Source: Amylostereum areolatum (lineage: Eukaryota; Basidiomycota; Agaricomycetes; Russulales; Stereaceae). Taken from it: DNA of 64,000 nt. This document shows positions 35,585 through 46,072 of this stretch, piece by piece. The notes beneath the pieces were generated by a model, which worked only from the letters and a program-made list of their open reading frames with translations, had not been told where the DNA came from and searched no databases. The position numbers and the translations under genes were made by a program. Location of the stretch: NCBI GenBank assembly GCA_012932865.1, contig SAXG01000015.1, positions 806,001-870,000 on the forward strand, in the 5' to 3' direction. Position 1 is the first letter of the stretch, and the number at the start of each line of letters is the position of its first letter.

Positions 35585-36302
35585 ATCTCGAACCCCAGTG
35601 CATTCAACAGCGAGGTTATGGTCACTCAGCAGGAGGCGCGTGAGGGCGCGGCGATGCTTCGCGATCGGAACCAGAAGGTAGTGGCGGAGACAGATGGTGA
35701 CTGCCCGCGGTTCACGCTTCGGGCTGGGTTCCAGCCGGCCACGGAGAAGGTGCAGGCGTGCCGAAGTGTCGATTTGGTCTTGTAGCCAGACCATCGACAC
35801 GCGCGGGACAGACTTAATGGTCTCGCAAATGACGGGAGAGTCCCGCGTTTGAACGAGCATCGGCGGCGAGAGGTCCGGGAGGTATACGGCCTGGGGGAAG
35901 TAGCGGAGCGCGAAGCAGAGATCCGCATACCATCCTGGCTTACCAGATCGGAAGAGCTCGTGAGAGTCGACGAGAGCAGCCTTTGCATAGTGGGTGGACG
36001 GCAGCGAGAGGAGGTGCGAGAGATAGCGGAGGGCTAGTATGAGCCGTCGCGCCTGTAGGGGGAGAAGGCCAAGCTCTGTGAACAGAGGTGCGATCATCGA
36101 GTGAGGGTTCAGGCCTCAGGCTGAGGACGCGACGAAGGAAGCTGTGTTGGACGTCCGTGAATAGCTTCGACAGCCGCTTCCCATGGACGTCAATGGAGAC
36201 CTCGCAGCCGCTGGTAAGGCAAGTGAAGTGTGAGCTGGTGCGGCGACTGCGGCGACTGGAAAGTGACAACGGAATATACGTAATAGAAGTGCAACCTACC
36301 AA
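35585..36302 (-). mobile_element. LINE (non-LTR retrotransposon) reverse-transcriptase 3'-region relic
   Basis: The minus strand encodes KRLSKLFTDVQHSFLRRVLS and, after a frameshift, MIAPLFTELGLLPLQARRLI, then LALRYLSHLLSLPSTHYA and HRRALTRLLLSDHNLAVE. This pattern is typical of the C-terminal part of Agaricomycete LINE polymerases. Similarity ends abruptly after LAVE (about 35605), before the cysteine-rich tail seen in the copy at 55908. At least one frameshift plus truncation at both ends mark it as dead. Confidence 0.65.
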
Positions 36303-36425
36303 GTGATAAGTTATCTGATGAGCGGGAATATTTAGCGAAAAATAATGTCATAGGAGGGCGTCGAGGTGCCGCTGGAGGCCGCGCGCGGACCGCGATATCA
36401 GATTATCAGTACAATGACAGTACCA

Positions 36426-37008
36426 TGTCGTCGGCCGCCGGCGTGCTCGAGGTGAGATATAACTGCCCCCCCCTCTTAGTCTAACCTACACCCTCTCCGC
36501 CCTCGGCTTGACCTACGCAAACGGTCTCGCGCGCTCTCCCACAGGCCGCACCCTCGCCATATCCTCCACTGCCCGGGCGCAAATCCTCTTTTACACCCGC
36601 CATCCCGCCACCCACGCGCTCTCGTTCCACTCGCGCGTCCACGTCCCCTTCGCACCCGACAACCTCCACTTCGACAACAAAGGCCGACTGCTCGTCGCCG
36701 GACACCCGCACGCTCCCGCCGTTGCGGCCGTCGCCGCGAGCGTGGGCGGGGCTCGCGCGCCGAGCTGGGTTGTGATGTTGAAGCCGCGCACGGATACGGA
36801 GGTCGCTGACTCTGAGGGATTCGACTTGCGCGCGCCGGTGTCGGCGAGCAGCAAGGTGCCGTCGCCGCCGAACTGGGCGATGGAGACGCTGTACCAGACC
36901 AACGGGGAAGGCTTCATGACGGCGACGACCGCGCTTCAATCCGAGGATACCGACACGCTCTACGTATCTGGCTTGTATGAAGACGGGCTGCTAGCTTGCT
37001 CACTCTGA
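36426..37008 (+). pseudogene. 3' part of the broken arylesterase/paraoxonase-like gene
   Basis: Resumes with GLTYANGLARSPTGRTLAIS, then HVPFAPDNLHFDNKGRLLVAG, SWVVMLKPRTD, and ends TLYVSGLYEDGLLACSL with TGA at 37006-37008. These are the conserved last two blades of fungal paraoxonase-like enzymes (calcium-binding NGxAxSP and PDN motifs). This half is still open and looks little decayed, which suggests the split is fairly recent or the 3' half is maintained by chance. It lacks its own start region. Confidence 0.75.
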
Positions 37009-37647
37009 GGGGAACAAACTAGCGCTCCATTTATAGGAATATACAATTGATATTACACACCACAGGTGGGTGGTGGGACACGGTTGATACATGATACGAG
37101 ACAGACAGGGAATACGAATAATACAGAACAGCGGTGCTGCGTAGGTGGCTGCGTACAGCGTTGAATATTTTGTCCGCCGCCTTGAGCTTCTCACCCACAC
37201 CGTCAGGCATCTTGTCTACAGTCCACTCCAGCAACCCAGCTACGAGTCCACGACAGCGTCCTCCGAATCCCTCGTCTCAGACCCTCGCCGGTGGCTGTGA
37301 CCTATCATGACGCCGACCGTCCTTCACAATGCCCTGTTCCAGTGGGCCTGGATGGTCTATTTTGCCAACGCAAACGTCGCCAGTATCTTCAAACCCGTCC
37401 TGATTCCTAGGCATGTATAGTCCGAGAAAGTGATACTAGATACACGCGGTGAAAAAGTCATCTATTGTGCGTATGCAATCGTGAGGCGCGTCGTCAGATC
37501 GTCCGTCCGTCCGTCCCAGGACCCAGGGAAACAACCATGTCTAGCGGGAGGGTCCGTGGCGCAAACGGCGCAGGGGGCGAGTCAATGTCGCCCCCCCCCT
37601 GTTCGGCACGTCTTGTCGAAGACGAGGCCGTGTGAGCGGCGAACGCG
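37009..37647. other. Intergenic, no gene assigned
   Basis: Between the arylesterase remnant and the MFS gene stop. A short plus-strand frame at 37307-37420 (MTPTVLHNALFQWAWMVYFA) looks like a possible membrane-protein fragment but cannot be extended. Confidence 0.4.
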
Positions 37648-39825
37648 TCAAGACTTGTGCGCGTATTTGCTCGCATTCCTGATTCGCTCTCCATATACCC
37701 AGAACAAGTACGGCCTACCCATTGGTCAGGACAGCATCTCGCGAGCACATGGCAAGGAAGAGAACGCACGCAGGACATCCGATGACGATCGCCACCGCGC
37801 CAAGGATCGAGTTCGCCTTGCCATACCCGAGCGCGTTGTACATCGTCGGCGCGAAGAGGGGGAACCCGAAGCCGCATAACGAGCGCAGAAACGCGACGGC
37901 GGCGAGCGCCGACGCCGAGTGCAGCGTGAATGCGTCGATGACGTACGTTTGGATCGCCTGGAAGTTCAGGATGACGCCCGCGCCCACCATCGCGATGCCC
38001 TGCAGTGAGGTCAGCGTATGCAGATGTGAGAGAAGAACAGGGGACGTACGATGTCGGGAACGATCCAGTGGACGCTGGCACGCGCAGTCCAACCGGTCAA
38101 GAACAGGCCGACGGGGAGAAGGATCGTTCCGGGAACCATTGACGCTGGCAAGGCGTGAGCGCACGATTAACGACCGCAAGCGTGAGGAAGGCTGGAAGCA
38201 ACATACGTAGACGGTACTCGGGCTTCCCTTTCCCACCGCGCTTCTCCGTCAGCCTCCGGTACATGTAATCCAGTAACCGCGCGTTGATCTGAGATGCGCC
38301 CGTCAACCCGACACCGAGGGCAAGGTAATTGAGGCCCGCGATGCCAACGCGTTCGCCATACGTGTTCTCAAAGATGTCCGGGATAGTAGTGATGAACACT
38401 AAAAGCCATGGGTCAACCCACGGAACAGAGTAGAGCGCGGGAAAGCGTACGGTAGAGGAGACCGTAGATGAACGCCATGTATACCCCCAATAGTTGGATA
38501 ATCGGCTCGTACACGAACAGGGCGAAGGGGCGAACGAGCGCTTTGGTAAACACCGATTTCCAGCTGCGCATATCCTCCGTTGGTCATCTACACGATAGAT
38601 AGGTGAAGGAACGTACTCTCTGGCCTGCGTCTTCTGATACACTGTAATGATCCGGACGTTCTTCTCGATATCGGCGCTTTTGCGCATCCGCGCTGCACGC
38701 CGCTCGAGAAGGACCGGGGGATAGGCTGTACGCTGGAGGTCAGAACAGCGTGAAACGATACCGTGCAATTTGTGGCGTACTTTCTTTCAGGTAAAAAAGA
38801 CCCGCGACTTGAACAGCGGCATCCACGATACTGGTCGACCAGAACTTGCATTCAGAGGTAAGCTTCAGAGTCACCAGTTATGTAGGTAGCATACGTACCA
38901 CCCATCTCCAGGTTGACTTCTCGGCGACCCATGCACCCGTCAGCGGGCCAATAACCGGGCCAAGCAAAGGCGCGAGGGAATAGATAGCAATGGCCTGGCC
39001 TCTGGTTTCGGCGGTGAACAGGTCGCCCAATACGCCACCTCCGATCTACACAATCAGGATTATCTTCGCAGTGAAGACGAAGGCAAGACGCACCGATAGA
39101 GGTGCCGATCCGCCGAGCCCGGCCAGAAACCGAAAGGCGATGAGTTGGTTTTTACTTTGCGCGAACCCACAACCGATGTTCCACGCTGGAAAAGGGGGAT
39201 CAACAAAGTAAGGGAAAGAAGGAAGGAGAGCGGCGCACCCAAGTAAAACATGTTGGACGCCTGCAAGACGCGTGATCGACCATACAGTTCACTTAGCGGT
39301 CCTAGAAACAGAGGCCCGAACGCTAAACAAAGTGTCAGTGAACGAGCGGGTGATATATGTCGAGAACGAACAGTATCCAAGGATGAACACGCTGGTGGTC
39401 ATGGCGAGGAGGACTGTGCTCGTGATACCCCATTGTTCAGCCAGTTGGGCAGAGCACGGCGCGATCATAGAAGAGGACACGGGGGAGATGAAGGTGAAGG
39501 CGGAGACGATGACGGCCGAGCGCCACTTGATGAACGAACTCCAACTACGTCGCCGTGTGAATAAGTATGGAAATGAATGAACGAGCGAACCGCACTTTCG
39601 AGGATTGCCCGGATCATCAGGGCCTTCCCAGTCGAGCACGATGACCTCCGGGTCTGCGCCTGCGCCCGTCTTCCCTTCCCCTTTTTCCTTCGACGCCGCT
39701 GCAGCATCAGCTTCCACGCCGGCGATGGTCGCGGGGTGGGAATCCGTCGATACGCTGCTAGAGGGCCGGTGCGGGTCGAGCGCCGTCATGTCCGAGTCGC
39801 GTTTCGTGTGGGTGTGGTCGTTCAT
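37648..39825 (-). CDS. Major facilitator superfamily transporter, DHA1-like
   Basis: Start ATG at 39823-39825 (MNDHTHTKRDSDMTALDPHR). A disordered N-terminal tail ends at VIVLDWEGPDDPGNPRK, a signature seen in fungal DHA1/polyamine-type exporters. Exons then give KWRSAVIVSAFTFISPVSSS (TM1), FGPLFLGPLSELYGRSRVL (MFS motif A region), ETRGQAIAIYSLAPLLGPVIG and further TM helices. The last intron (about 37708-37760) joins GCPA to PYLFWVYGERIRNASKYAHKS, giving the usual cytosolic end and a stop at 37648-37650. About 560 residues, roughly 12 TM helices, plasma membrane. The substrate cannot be told from sequence; drug, polyamine or toxic-metabolite efflux is typical of the family. Confidence 0.85.
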
Positions 39826-41284
39826 GCTGGTCGTGAGGGGGGTCGTGAACGTTGAGAGGGAAAGGCGAGGGAGAGCGCCTGTGGGATAGGAGCGAGGTGG
39901 GTCATCGACGTGGTGGTGTATTTATACCGCATGGGAGTGAAGGGTGAAGGAGAGCTTCGGCCGGAGGTTGTTACATTATTATCACGTCGCTTGTGGGTGC
40001 GAGTTCTTTATGAATCTGACAAATCTCGTTTGACAGAACTTGAATCAACTTGAAGCTTGAAGCCGCCCATCCGGATCTATAATGAATCTAGACCGGTGAA
40101 AAAGATACAGCTCGGAGTCTGTTTTTGGCCTTCTGGCCAATGACGCCCTGCCTTGAACAGTAGTGAGCCACAGAACCAGCCAGCCTAACCACGTCAAGTG
40201 TCATTCAGCAAAGAGAACGAATATCTTGTAAGAGAACCGCCTACGTAGGACCGCCGACTTCATGTCGGACGATGATGAATGCCATTTTTATAGTAAAATG
40301 TCGGACGCTTGATCGAGTCGCTCTCCAAGACTCCAACCCACCGACGTATGTATCTTGATTCTTCCCAGCGCCTCATGGCAGGGGTGACATGGCAGGAGTG
40401 ACATATATGCGTCTCGGTGCTGGGCAAGCAGGCCTCGGTGAAGAAGGGCAAATAGGGACGATGAGCGCTTGAGCACTCGCCTAGTCGTATCTCCAGGACG
40501 AAACAAGAAAAGGGATAGACGGACCGTAGAGTCTAGACAGCAGAGGTCGCTCCGAGTCGTCCAAGAACACGCAGCAGACGAAAGTATGGACGCGATGAAA
40601 TACTCCACGCTACCACCTACTACCACTGCAGGTTCGAAGAGGAGGCAAAGCGCTCTGAAGTCTCTGAGTCACGGCGCCTTGCTACCGGTAGTACTATGTG
40701 GTTGGGCTGTTCGGCGGGCACCTCGGCAAAATGAGTACACTAGGAATTTCGACTTCATTGGTCTGCTCGATCCAAGCTCGATCTGCCTCTTTCACCTCAC
40801 TTGCAGGACATTTCATACAACGGCGCGTCCGACACTGGCGGGCAGGCGTCGTAAATATCATCCAATACATTACAGAGGCAAGACACGACAACGGGGGGTG
40901 GAGCGGTATGAACACGTAAAGAGAGATATGCGGCGTAGTGGAGAGGGGTCGAGCAGAAAGCGAGGACGAGGGAGAAAAGCTGTAGTACGTAGTAGGAGTA
41001 TGTATGTAGTAATAGGCGGAGTCAAAAAAGAGAGAGAGAGAGACAAAAGAAACGCGCCAAGCCCCGGTCGTTGAATTCACATACTTAATAACACAACGGG
41101 AGAAAGGGGAGGAGCTGGGTGTCACGCGAGAGAAAAGAAAAGAAAGGAGAGATACGTACACGGAGGAACGCGCGCGGTGGCCCCCCTCCGAATATCGACG
41201 GAATAAAACAAGCACGAGAGAGACCGGGAGAAAGGAGACAGCTCAGATACGACGATAGATGGGTCCGGAACCGAGTTCGTAGAA
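39826..41284. other. Intergenic with a GA microsatellite
   Basis: Contains the MFS promoter and the 3' side of the Bqt4-like gene. An AG dinucleotide run sits near 41026-41043. Long AG-rich frames (40469-41074) are compositional. No gene recognised. Confidence 0.45.
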
Positions 41285-42650
41285 TCAGAACCACGGGTTC
41301 GGGATGAACGTCCTGCGACGACACACCATGAGCAACAAACAAACAAAAAAAGAGAAAACAGGGACGCACATGGCGGCCACCGCAGCGGCGAACGCGCCGA
41401 CCCCCCACGCCAACGACCTCCTCTCGGGCGTCATCCTAACCCGCCTGTTGGTCGCGATCTGACGGTCCTGCGGATGCGCTGCCGGTTCCTTGAACTCGAA
41501 CCGGAGCGGCGCGCCGTCCTCCTCCCTCTCGCGCTTCTTCTCCCCGTCGTCGGAATCGTCCATGCTCTCGTCCGCCGCGCGACGCGCGGCCTCGCGCTGC
41601 GCCTTGAACGCCTCGATGAGCTCCTTCTGCTCCGCGATATCCTGGTTCATATCCGGACCAGGCACGTCCACCGCGTCCTCGTCGACCGCGGTCTCGTCCG
41701 AGCCGGCGGGGGTGGCGACTTCGACGGCCTTGCGCTTGGTCGGACTGCGCGGGGTCTTGGGCGCTTTGGGGGAGACGGGTTTCGAGAGGGAGGTCGGGGC
41801 GGGACTGGCGGTGCGGGCGGAGCGACGGAGGGGGGTCTTGGTGGGGGAAGCGGAGGAGGGGGGTTTAGGGGCGGGGGAGGCCTCGCGGCGACGCTTGGGG
41901 GGGTTGGGTGTTCCGGTGTTCATGGAGGGGGAGGGGGTGGGGAGCTGCTTCGCGGTGGAGGCCGGGGGCTTGTCGGGGGACTGGCCCTGGGCGCGGGAGG
42001 ACTTGCGGTACTCGGTGTTGGGGTCGGGTTTGGCCTCGGTGAGGGGGGAGAGGATGTGGGTGAGGGCGTAGGCTGCGGCGAGCTCCTTGGCGACGGCGGG
42101 GTTGACCCAGGTGCCGGCGAAACGGGCCTTGCCTCCGCGGTTGGAGCCGGAGACGTCGTAGTTGGCCTTGACCCAGGCGGACTCGTCCTTCTCCGCGTCT
42201 TCGCTCGCGGTGGGAAAGGCGGCGCGAAACATGGTTGTGAGGCTGATAGCGCCCGTGTCGAGACGTCGGAGGATGAAGGCGTGTCCACCGGGCTGATGGG
42301 GAGAGATCGGAGTCAGAAAGGGGGCAGGCAGGAGGGGGAGGAGGACGGGGGATACGCACGGTGGGGACTTTCATGCGCGCGACCTGGGGAGCAAGGGTGG
42401 CTTGAGAAAAGAGGGGAAGGGGGAGGGAGAGAGACTGACGATGGTGGACTGCCCGTCGCGGATGATCTCCTGGAACTTGACGGCGGGGAGGTTGTCGGCG
42501 GTCACTGGGCGAGATACGGGATGAGGTGAGGAGGGAATGGCGAGAAACGGAGAGCGTACTTGATTTTACGATGGGATTTTGATGATCGAAGGGGAGCGGG
42601 GGACGAACGGCGGCGGAGAGCGGGGCGGAGTACTGCGTGTGCGATGGCAT
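41285..42650 (-). CDS. Bqt4-like APSES/KilA-N protein of the inner nuclear membrane
   Basis: Exons give MPSHTQYSAPLSAAVRPP...IVKS, then MTADNLPAVKFQEIIRDGQ, then VARMKVPT, then PGGHAFILRRLDTGAISLTT and MFRAAFPTASEDAEKDESAW. The APSES/KilA-N fold continues through ARFAGTWVNPAVAKELAAAY. A long disordered Pro/Ser/Lys-rich middle (including PKTPRSPTKRKAVE, a likely nuclear signal) leads to a C-terminal hydrophobic segment (SLAWGVGAFAAAVAAM) and the tail TFIPNPWF after the last intron. In fission yeast, Bqt4 is tail-anchored in the inner nuclear membrane and tethers telomeres through Rap1. The architecture here, APSES plus C-terminal anchor, matches. About 375 residues. The APSES family is secure; function as a telomere tether is inferred from the architecture. 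Confidence 0.85.
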
Positions 42651-42866
42651 GGCCGACGACGGAGAGGCTGGAGTGGGTGGAGAGATCGCTCAACGGAAAC
42701 ACGCCGCGTCCGTCTGCCCCGTGGGAATTCAACATCGCGGACTTTCAATCTCCCTTTTCCTCCTTTTCCTGCCCCCTTTCGGCCCGCTTTCCTCCGAAGA
42801 CGTTTCGAGCGTACAATGTACATACTTACATTCTACTAACCAGCCAGTTCTACTCTACGTCGTCGT

Positions 42867-45800
42867 CTACTCTGCGTTGCTGCCCATCGTCCTTTCCGCC
42901 TTTCCCTCCTCCGGCCCAATCAGCTGCGGTCGCGCCACCAACGACTCTATCAACTCCTTCACCCCCTCCCACCACGCGTGCTTCCCCCTCCGATTCTTCA
43001 TGTCCGCGTGCCCCACCATTTCCTGCACGGGCACCCATTGCACGCTCGACCCCTGTATCGTGATCACCGCCGCCGACTCCGCACCCGCCTGCCGCGCCCG
43101 CGGGGACTGCTTCTCCAGCACCCCGTGCTGCTCCTCGATGAACGCCATGCACTTCAGCGACAGCCGCACCGCCCGCGCCCGGTCCAGAGGCGACGGAATC
43201 CCCCCCTGCAGCGTGTGTCCGAGCGAGGCCGCCCGCGCGTCGAACAGGCTCCCGCCTTCCTCCTTGAACATCTTCGTCAGCACCTCCGTCGTGTACACCT
43301 GCGACGCCTGCTCGTTTCTGCAACACCGGAAGCCGTGAGCGTCCACCCGCCAGCGAACATGCGAAAGCGTTACTTGATCACGACCCGGCCCTCGTTCTTG
43401 CCCCTCAAATCAAGACCGTATCGGATCTTCAAGAACTTCACGTCCCGTCGGAGGAGGTCGAGATCGATCCCTCGCTCCGGCGTGTACACCAGGCTGGCCC
43501 CCACCTGCATCGCACGTCAACAACTCCCCCGCGCTCTAGGAAGTAAGGAAAGCAAACGCACAGCGAGCGCGCCCATCGTCGCGATATACCCGCACATCCC
43601 GCCCTGCGTCTCCACCACAAACACCCGATTCCGACTCGCCGACGCGCTCTGCTTGATCGCGTCGCACGCGTCCACGAGCGCGTTCAGGCTCGTATCGCTC
43701 CCGAGACTGAACTCCGTCATCGGCACGTTGTTCGAGATCGTCGCGGGCAGGTGCACCATCGGGATGTGGAACGCGGGGTAATGCTTCCGCCCGTTCTCGA
43801 GGATGAGCAGCGAGCTGAACGTCTCGAACCCGCCGATCATCAGCAGCGCTTGCACGTTGTGCTCCTGGAACTTGGCCGCGACCGCGCCGAGGTCGACGTC
43901 GGGCAGCGTCCGGTTCGTGCCGAGCTCGGACCCGCCGCGCACCTGCCAGTTGTCGACCCCCAGCCAGGACAGTTCGTGGATGTGGTCGTTCAACAGGCCG
44001 CGGAACCCGTTTGAGATCGAGAGCGGGACGTGGCCCTGGCGGATGCAGTACCTCACCGCGGCGCGCGTCGCCGCATTCATCCCGCCTGCTGGGGCACCCA
44101 TACTGTAGGGAAGTTGGGATAACGGGTCTGCATAGATGTGTGTAGAACGTACTGCATGATGCCAACGCGGATTCGCTAAGGACACGGCGCCGACGTCAGA
44201 ATACAATCGTCCAGAATGCTTAAGATACTCGCCTTCTCCGGGGGAAGCAGCTTCTCGGTCTCCAGCTTCGCTGTGGCGTGGAAGCCGTCCAAGCTCTCCT
44301 TGAATTCGGAATCGCGCATCTGGACGGCCTTGTCAAAGTTCTTCTCGCTGATGGCCTTGGCCACGGCCTGGGTCTGGACCGGAGGGTCACGTTCGTGAGC
44401 TTGCACGCAAAGATGCGCGCAAGACGTACCATCGCCACGGCCTCCATGAGCGGCACGCGTGTGATCTTGTTCTCGCGGATTCCAATCATGTAGGAGGGTG
44501 TTTCGGGCGTAGCTTCCAGCAGCGCGTCGACGGCGTCAAGGCCTTGCAAGGTGGGCTGAGGGCCAAAAATGCTAAGTACACCATCCAACCCAGTTGCAAC
44601 GATACGCGTACCAGGATACGGTCCATCGCACACGGACGCCCGCCGCGCTGCGTATGTCCGAGCGTGGTCACGCGAGTATCCAGGCCGAGGCGGTCGGTGA
44701 GCACGTCCTTCACGTACTCCGCGCGGATCGGCTGGAGTTCCGAGTCGTGCGCGCCCTCGGCGACGATGACGATCGTCTTGCGTTTACCAATGGCCCGATG
44801 CTACGCAGCGGCATGAGCATCGACGGCCGACGGTCCCCCTGACGCACCTACTTACCCGCTTGATCGCCTCGCACATCTCGTCCTCCCACGGATTGGCCAC
44901 CGGCGGACGTTCAGGGATGAAGATAAAGTCGGCGCCGGAACTGGAGGAGACGCGTCAGTCATCCACAGCGTACGCCGCGGAGGGAGGGAGAGCGCGCACC
45001 TAACGCCGGCTTGAAGCGCGAGCCAACCGCAGTGTCGGCCCATGACCTCGAGCACGAACGCGCGGGAGTGGGAGATGGCGGTGGAGTGAATGTTGTCGAT
45101 CGCCTCGCAGATGCGGTGGAGGGCGGTGGGTGCGCCGATGGTCATGTCGGTCATGGACATGTCGTTGTCGATGGACCCGACGAGGCCGACGATCTTGAGG
45201 TGGCCGTGCCGAGCGACTTGCTCGTCCGTGATCTTTCCTAAGCGGATCCGAAGCCACGACCGATGAGGGCGGAAGGGTAAAGCTCGCGTGGTAACGTACC
45301 TTCCGCACGCAGGGTTTCGACGAGCTTTGGCCATTCGGACCTGAAGACGTCGGCTCCAGTCAAAGATCCGTCTCCTCCGCAGACGACGAGGGCGTCGATG
45401 CCCTCCTTGATGAGATTGTACGCGGCTTTGAGGCGGCCGTCGGGTGTCCTGAACGCGGCGGAACGAGCGGTGCCGATGAGCGTTCCACCCTGGGATCGGC
45501 AGGTGCATCAGCGCAAGCGAAGAGCCTTGGCGGAGGGCAACGGGCAAGGGTGGTGCGCACCTCTGCGAACCAACCGCGGACGTCGTCCCATCCGACGCGA
45601 ACGATGTAGCGGCCGTGGAGGGAGCGGCCGTCGGCGAGGTCGGCAGTGCCGTCGTGGAGAACGGCGCCGTCGCCGAAGCGGAGGTTCTCGACGAAGGCGG
45701 GGTCGCGGACTTTGACCTCGGTGGTTTGGTGGAAGTGCCTCGGGGCGAGGTTGTGGACGACGGCGTCGTCGTTACCGCGGACGAGGCCCTCGTATCCCTC

Positions 45801-45996
45801 CCTCACGATCCAGGTGTCGCATCCGCTGTCGATGTGGTGGGAGATGAGTGCGGGACGGGGGAGGAAAGGGGGAAAGGAGGAACCGTAAGATGCCGCCTTT
45901 GACGACGGCGCGAACGGCGGCGTTCATGCCAGCGCTGTCGCCGCCGGAAGTGAGCACGGCGAGCTTGATCTTGTGTTTTGGGGGAGAATGCGACAT
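42867..45996 (-). CDS. PFK1: ATP-dependent 6-phosphofructokinase
   Basis: Start ATG at 45994-45996 ([20 protein letters not shown]), stop at 42867-42869, about ten exons and 850-870 residues: the fused double-length fungal enzyme. The N-terminal catalytic half shows [27 protein letters not shown] (ATP site), GSIDNDM (catalytic Asp) and GHTQRGGRP. The C-terminal regulatory half has lost those residues: [32 protein letters not shown] and [14 protein letters not shown]. It catalyses fructose-6-phosphate plus ATP to fructose-1,6-bisphosphate, the committing step of glycolysis in the cytosol. Between GYEGLVRG and [16 protein letters not shown] there is an insertion of about 50 residues ([20 protein letters not shown], then [12 protein letters not shown]). 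It starts 76 bp from the divergent WLM protease gene. Confidence 0.95.
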
Positions 45997-46072
45997 GGCG
46001 GTGAGTGGAAGAGAGGGGAAGGGCCAAGGGCGGGGTTTTAGTTGGCGGAGGAGGGAAACGAGATTAGATGAG
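45997..46072. promoter_or_regulatory. 76-bp bidirectional promoter between PFK and WLM protease
   Basis: Only 76 bases separate the two start codons, so both core promoters and both leaders must overlap or lie within coding sequence. The segment is GA/GGGG-rich on the plus strand with no TATA box visible. Confidence 0.6.

Larger units (their letters stand above)
33736..36425. mobile_element. Inserted DNA splitting the arylesterase gene (composite, borders approximate)
   Basis: About 2.7 kb separates two halves of one enzyme gene. The inserted stretch contains, in order, a SET-domain fragment (plus), unassigned sequence, an orphan coding-like frame (minus) and a LINE reverse-transcriptase relic (minus). 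No clean target-site duplication was found at the borders, so it is probably the product of more than one insertion and some rearrangement. Confidence 0.6.

Noticed and set aside
33720..36430. Clean target-site duplication around the arylesterase insertion
   Set aside because: Short matches such as GTGCT near both borders are no longer than chance and the borders themselves are uncertain.
41474..42529. 351-codon plus-strand frame very rich in Gly and Arg
   Set aside because: Antisense shadow of the Bqt4-like gene; composition follows from its Pro/Ser-rich coding strand.
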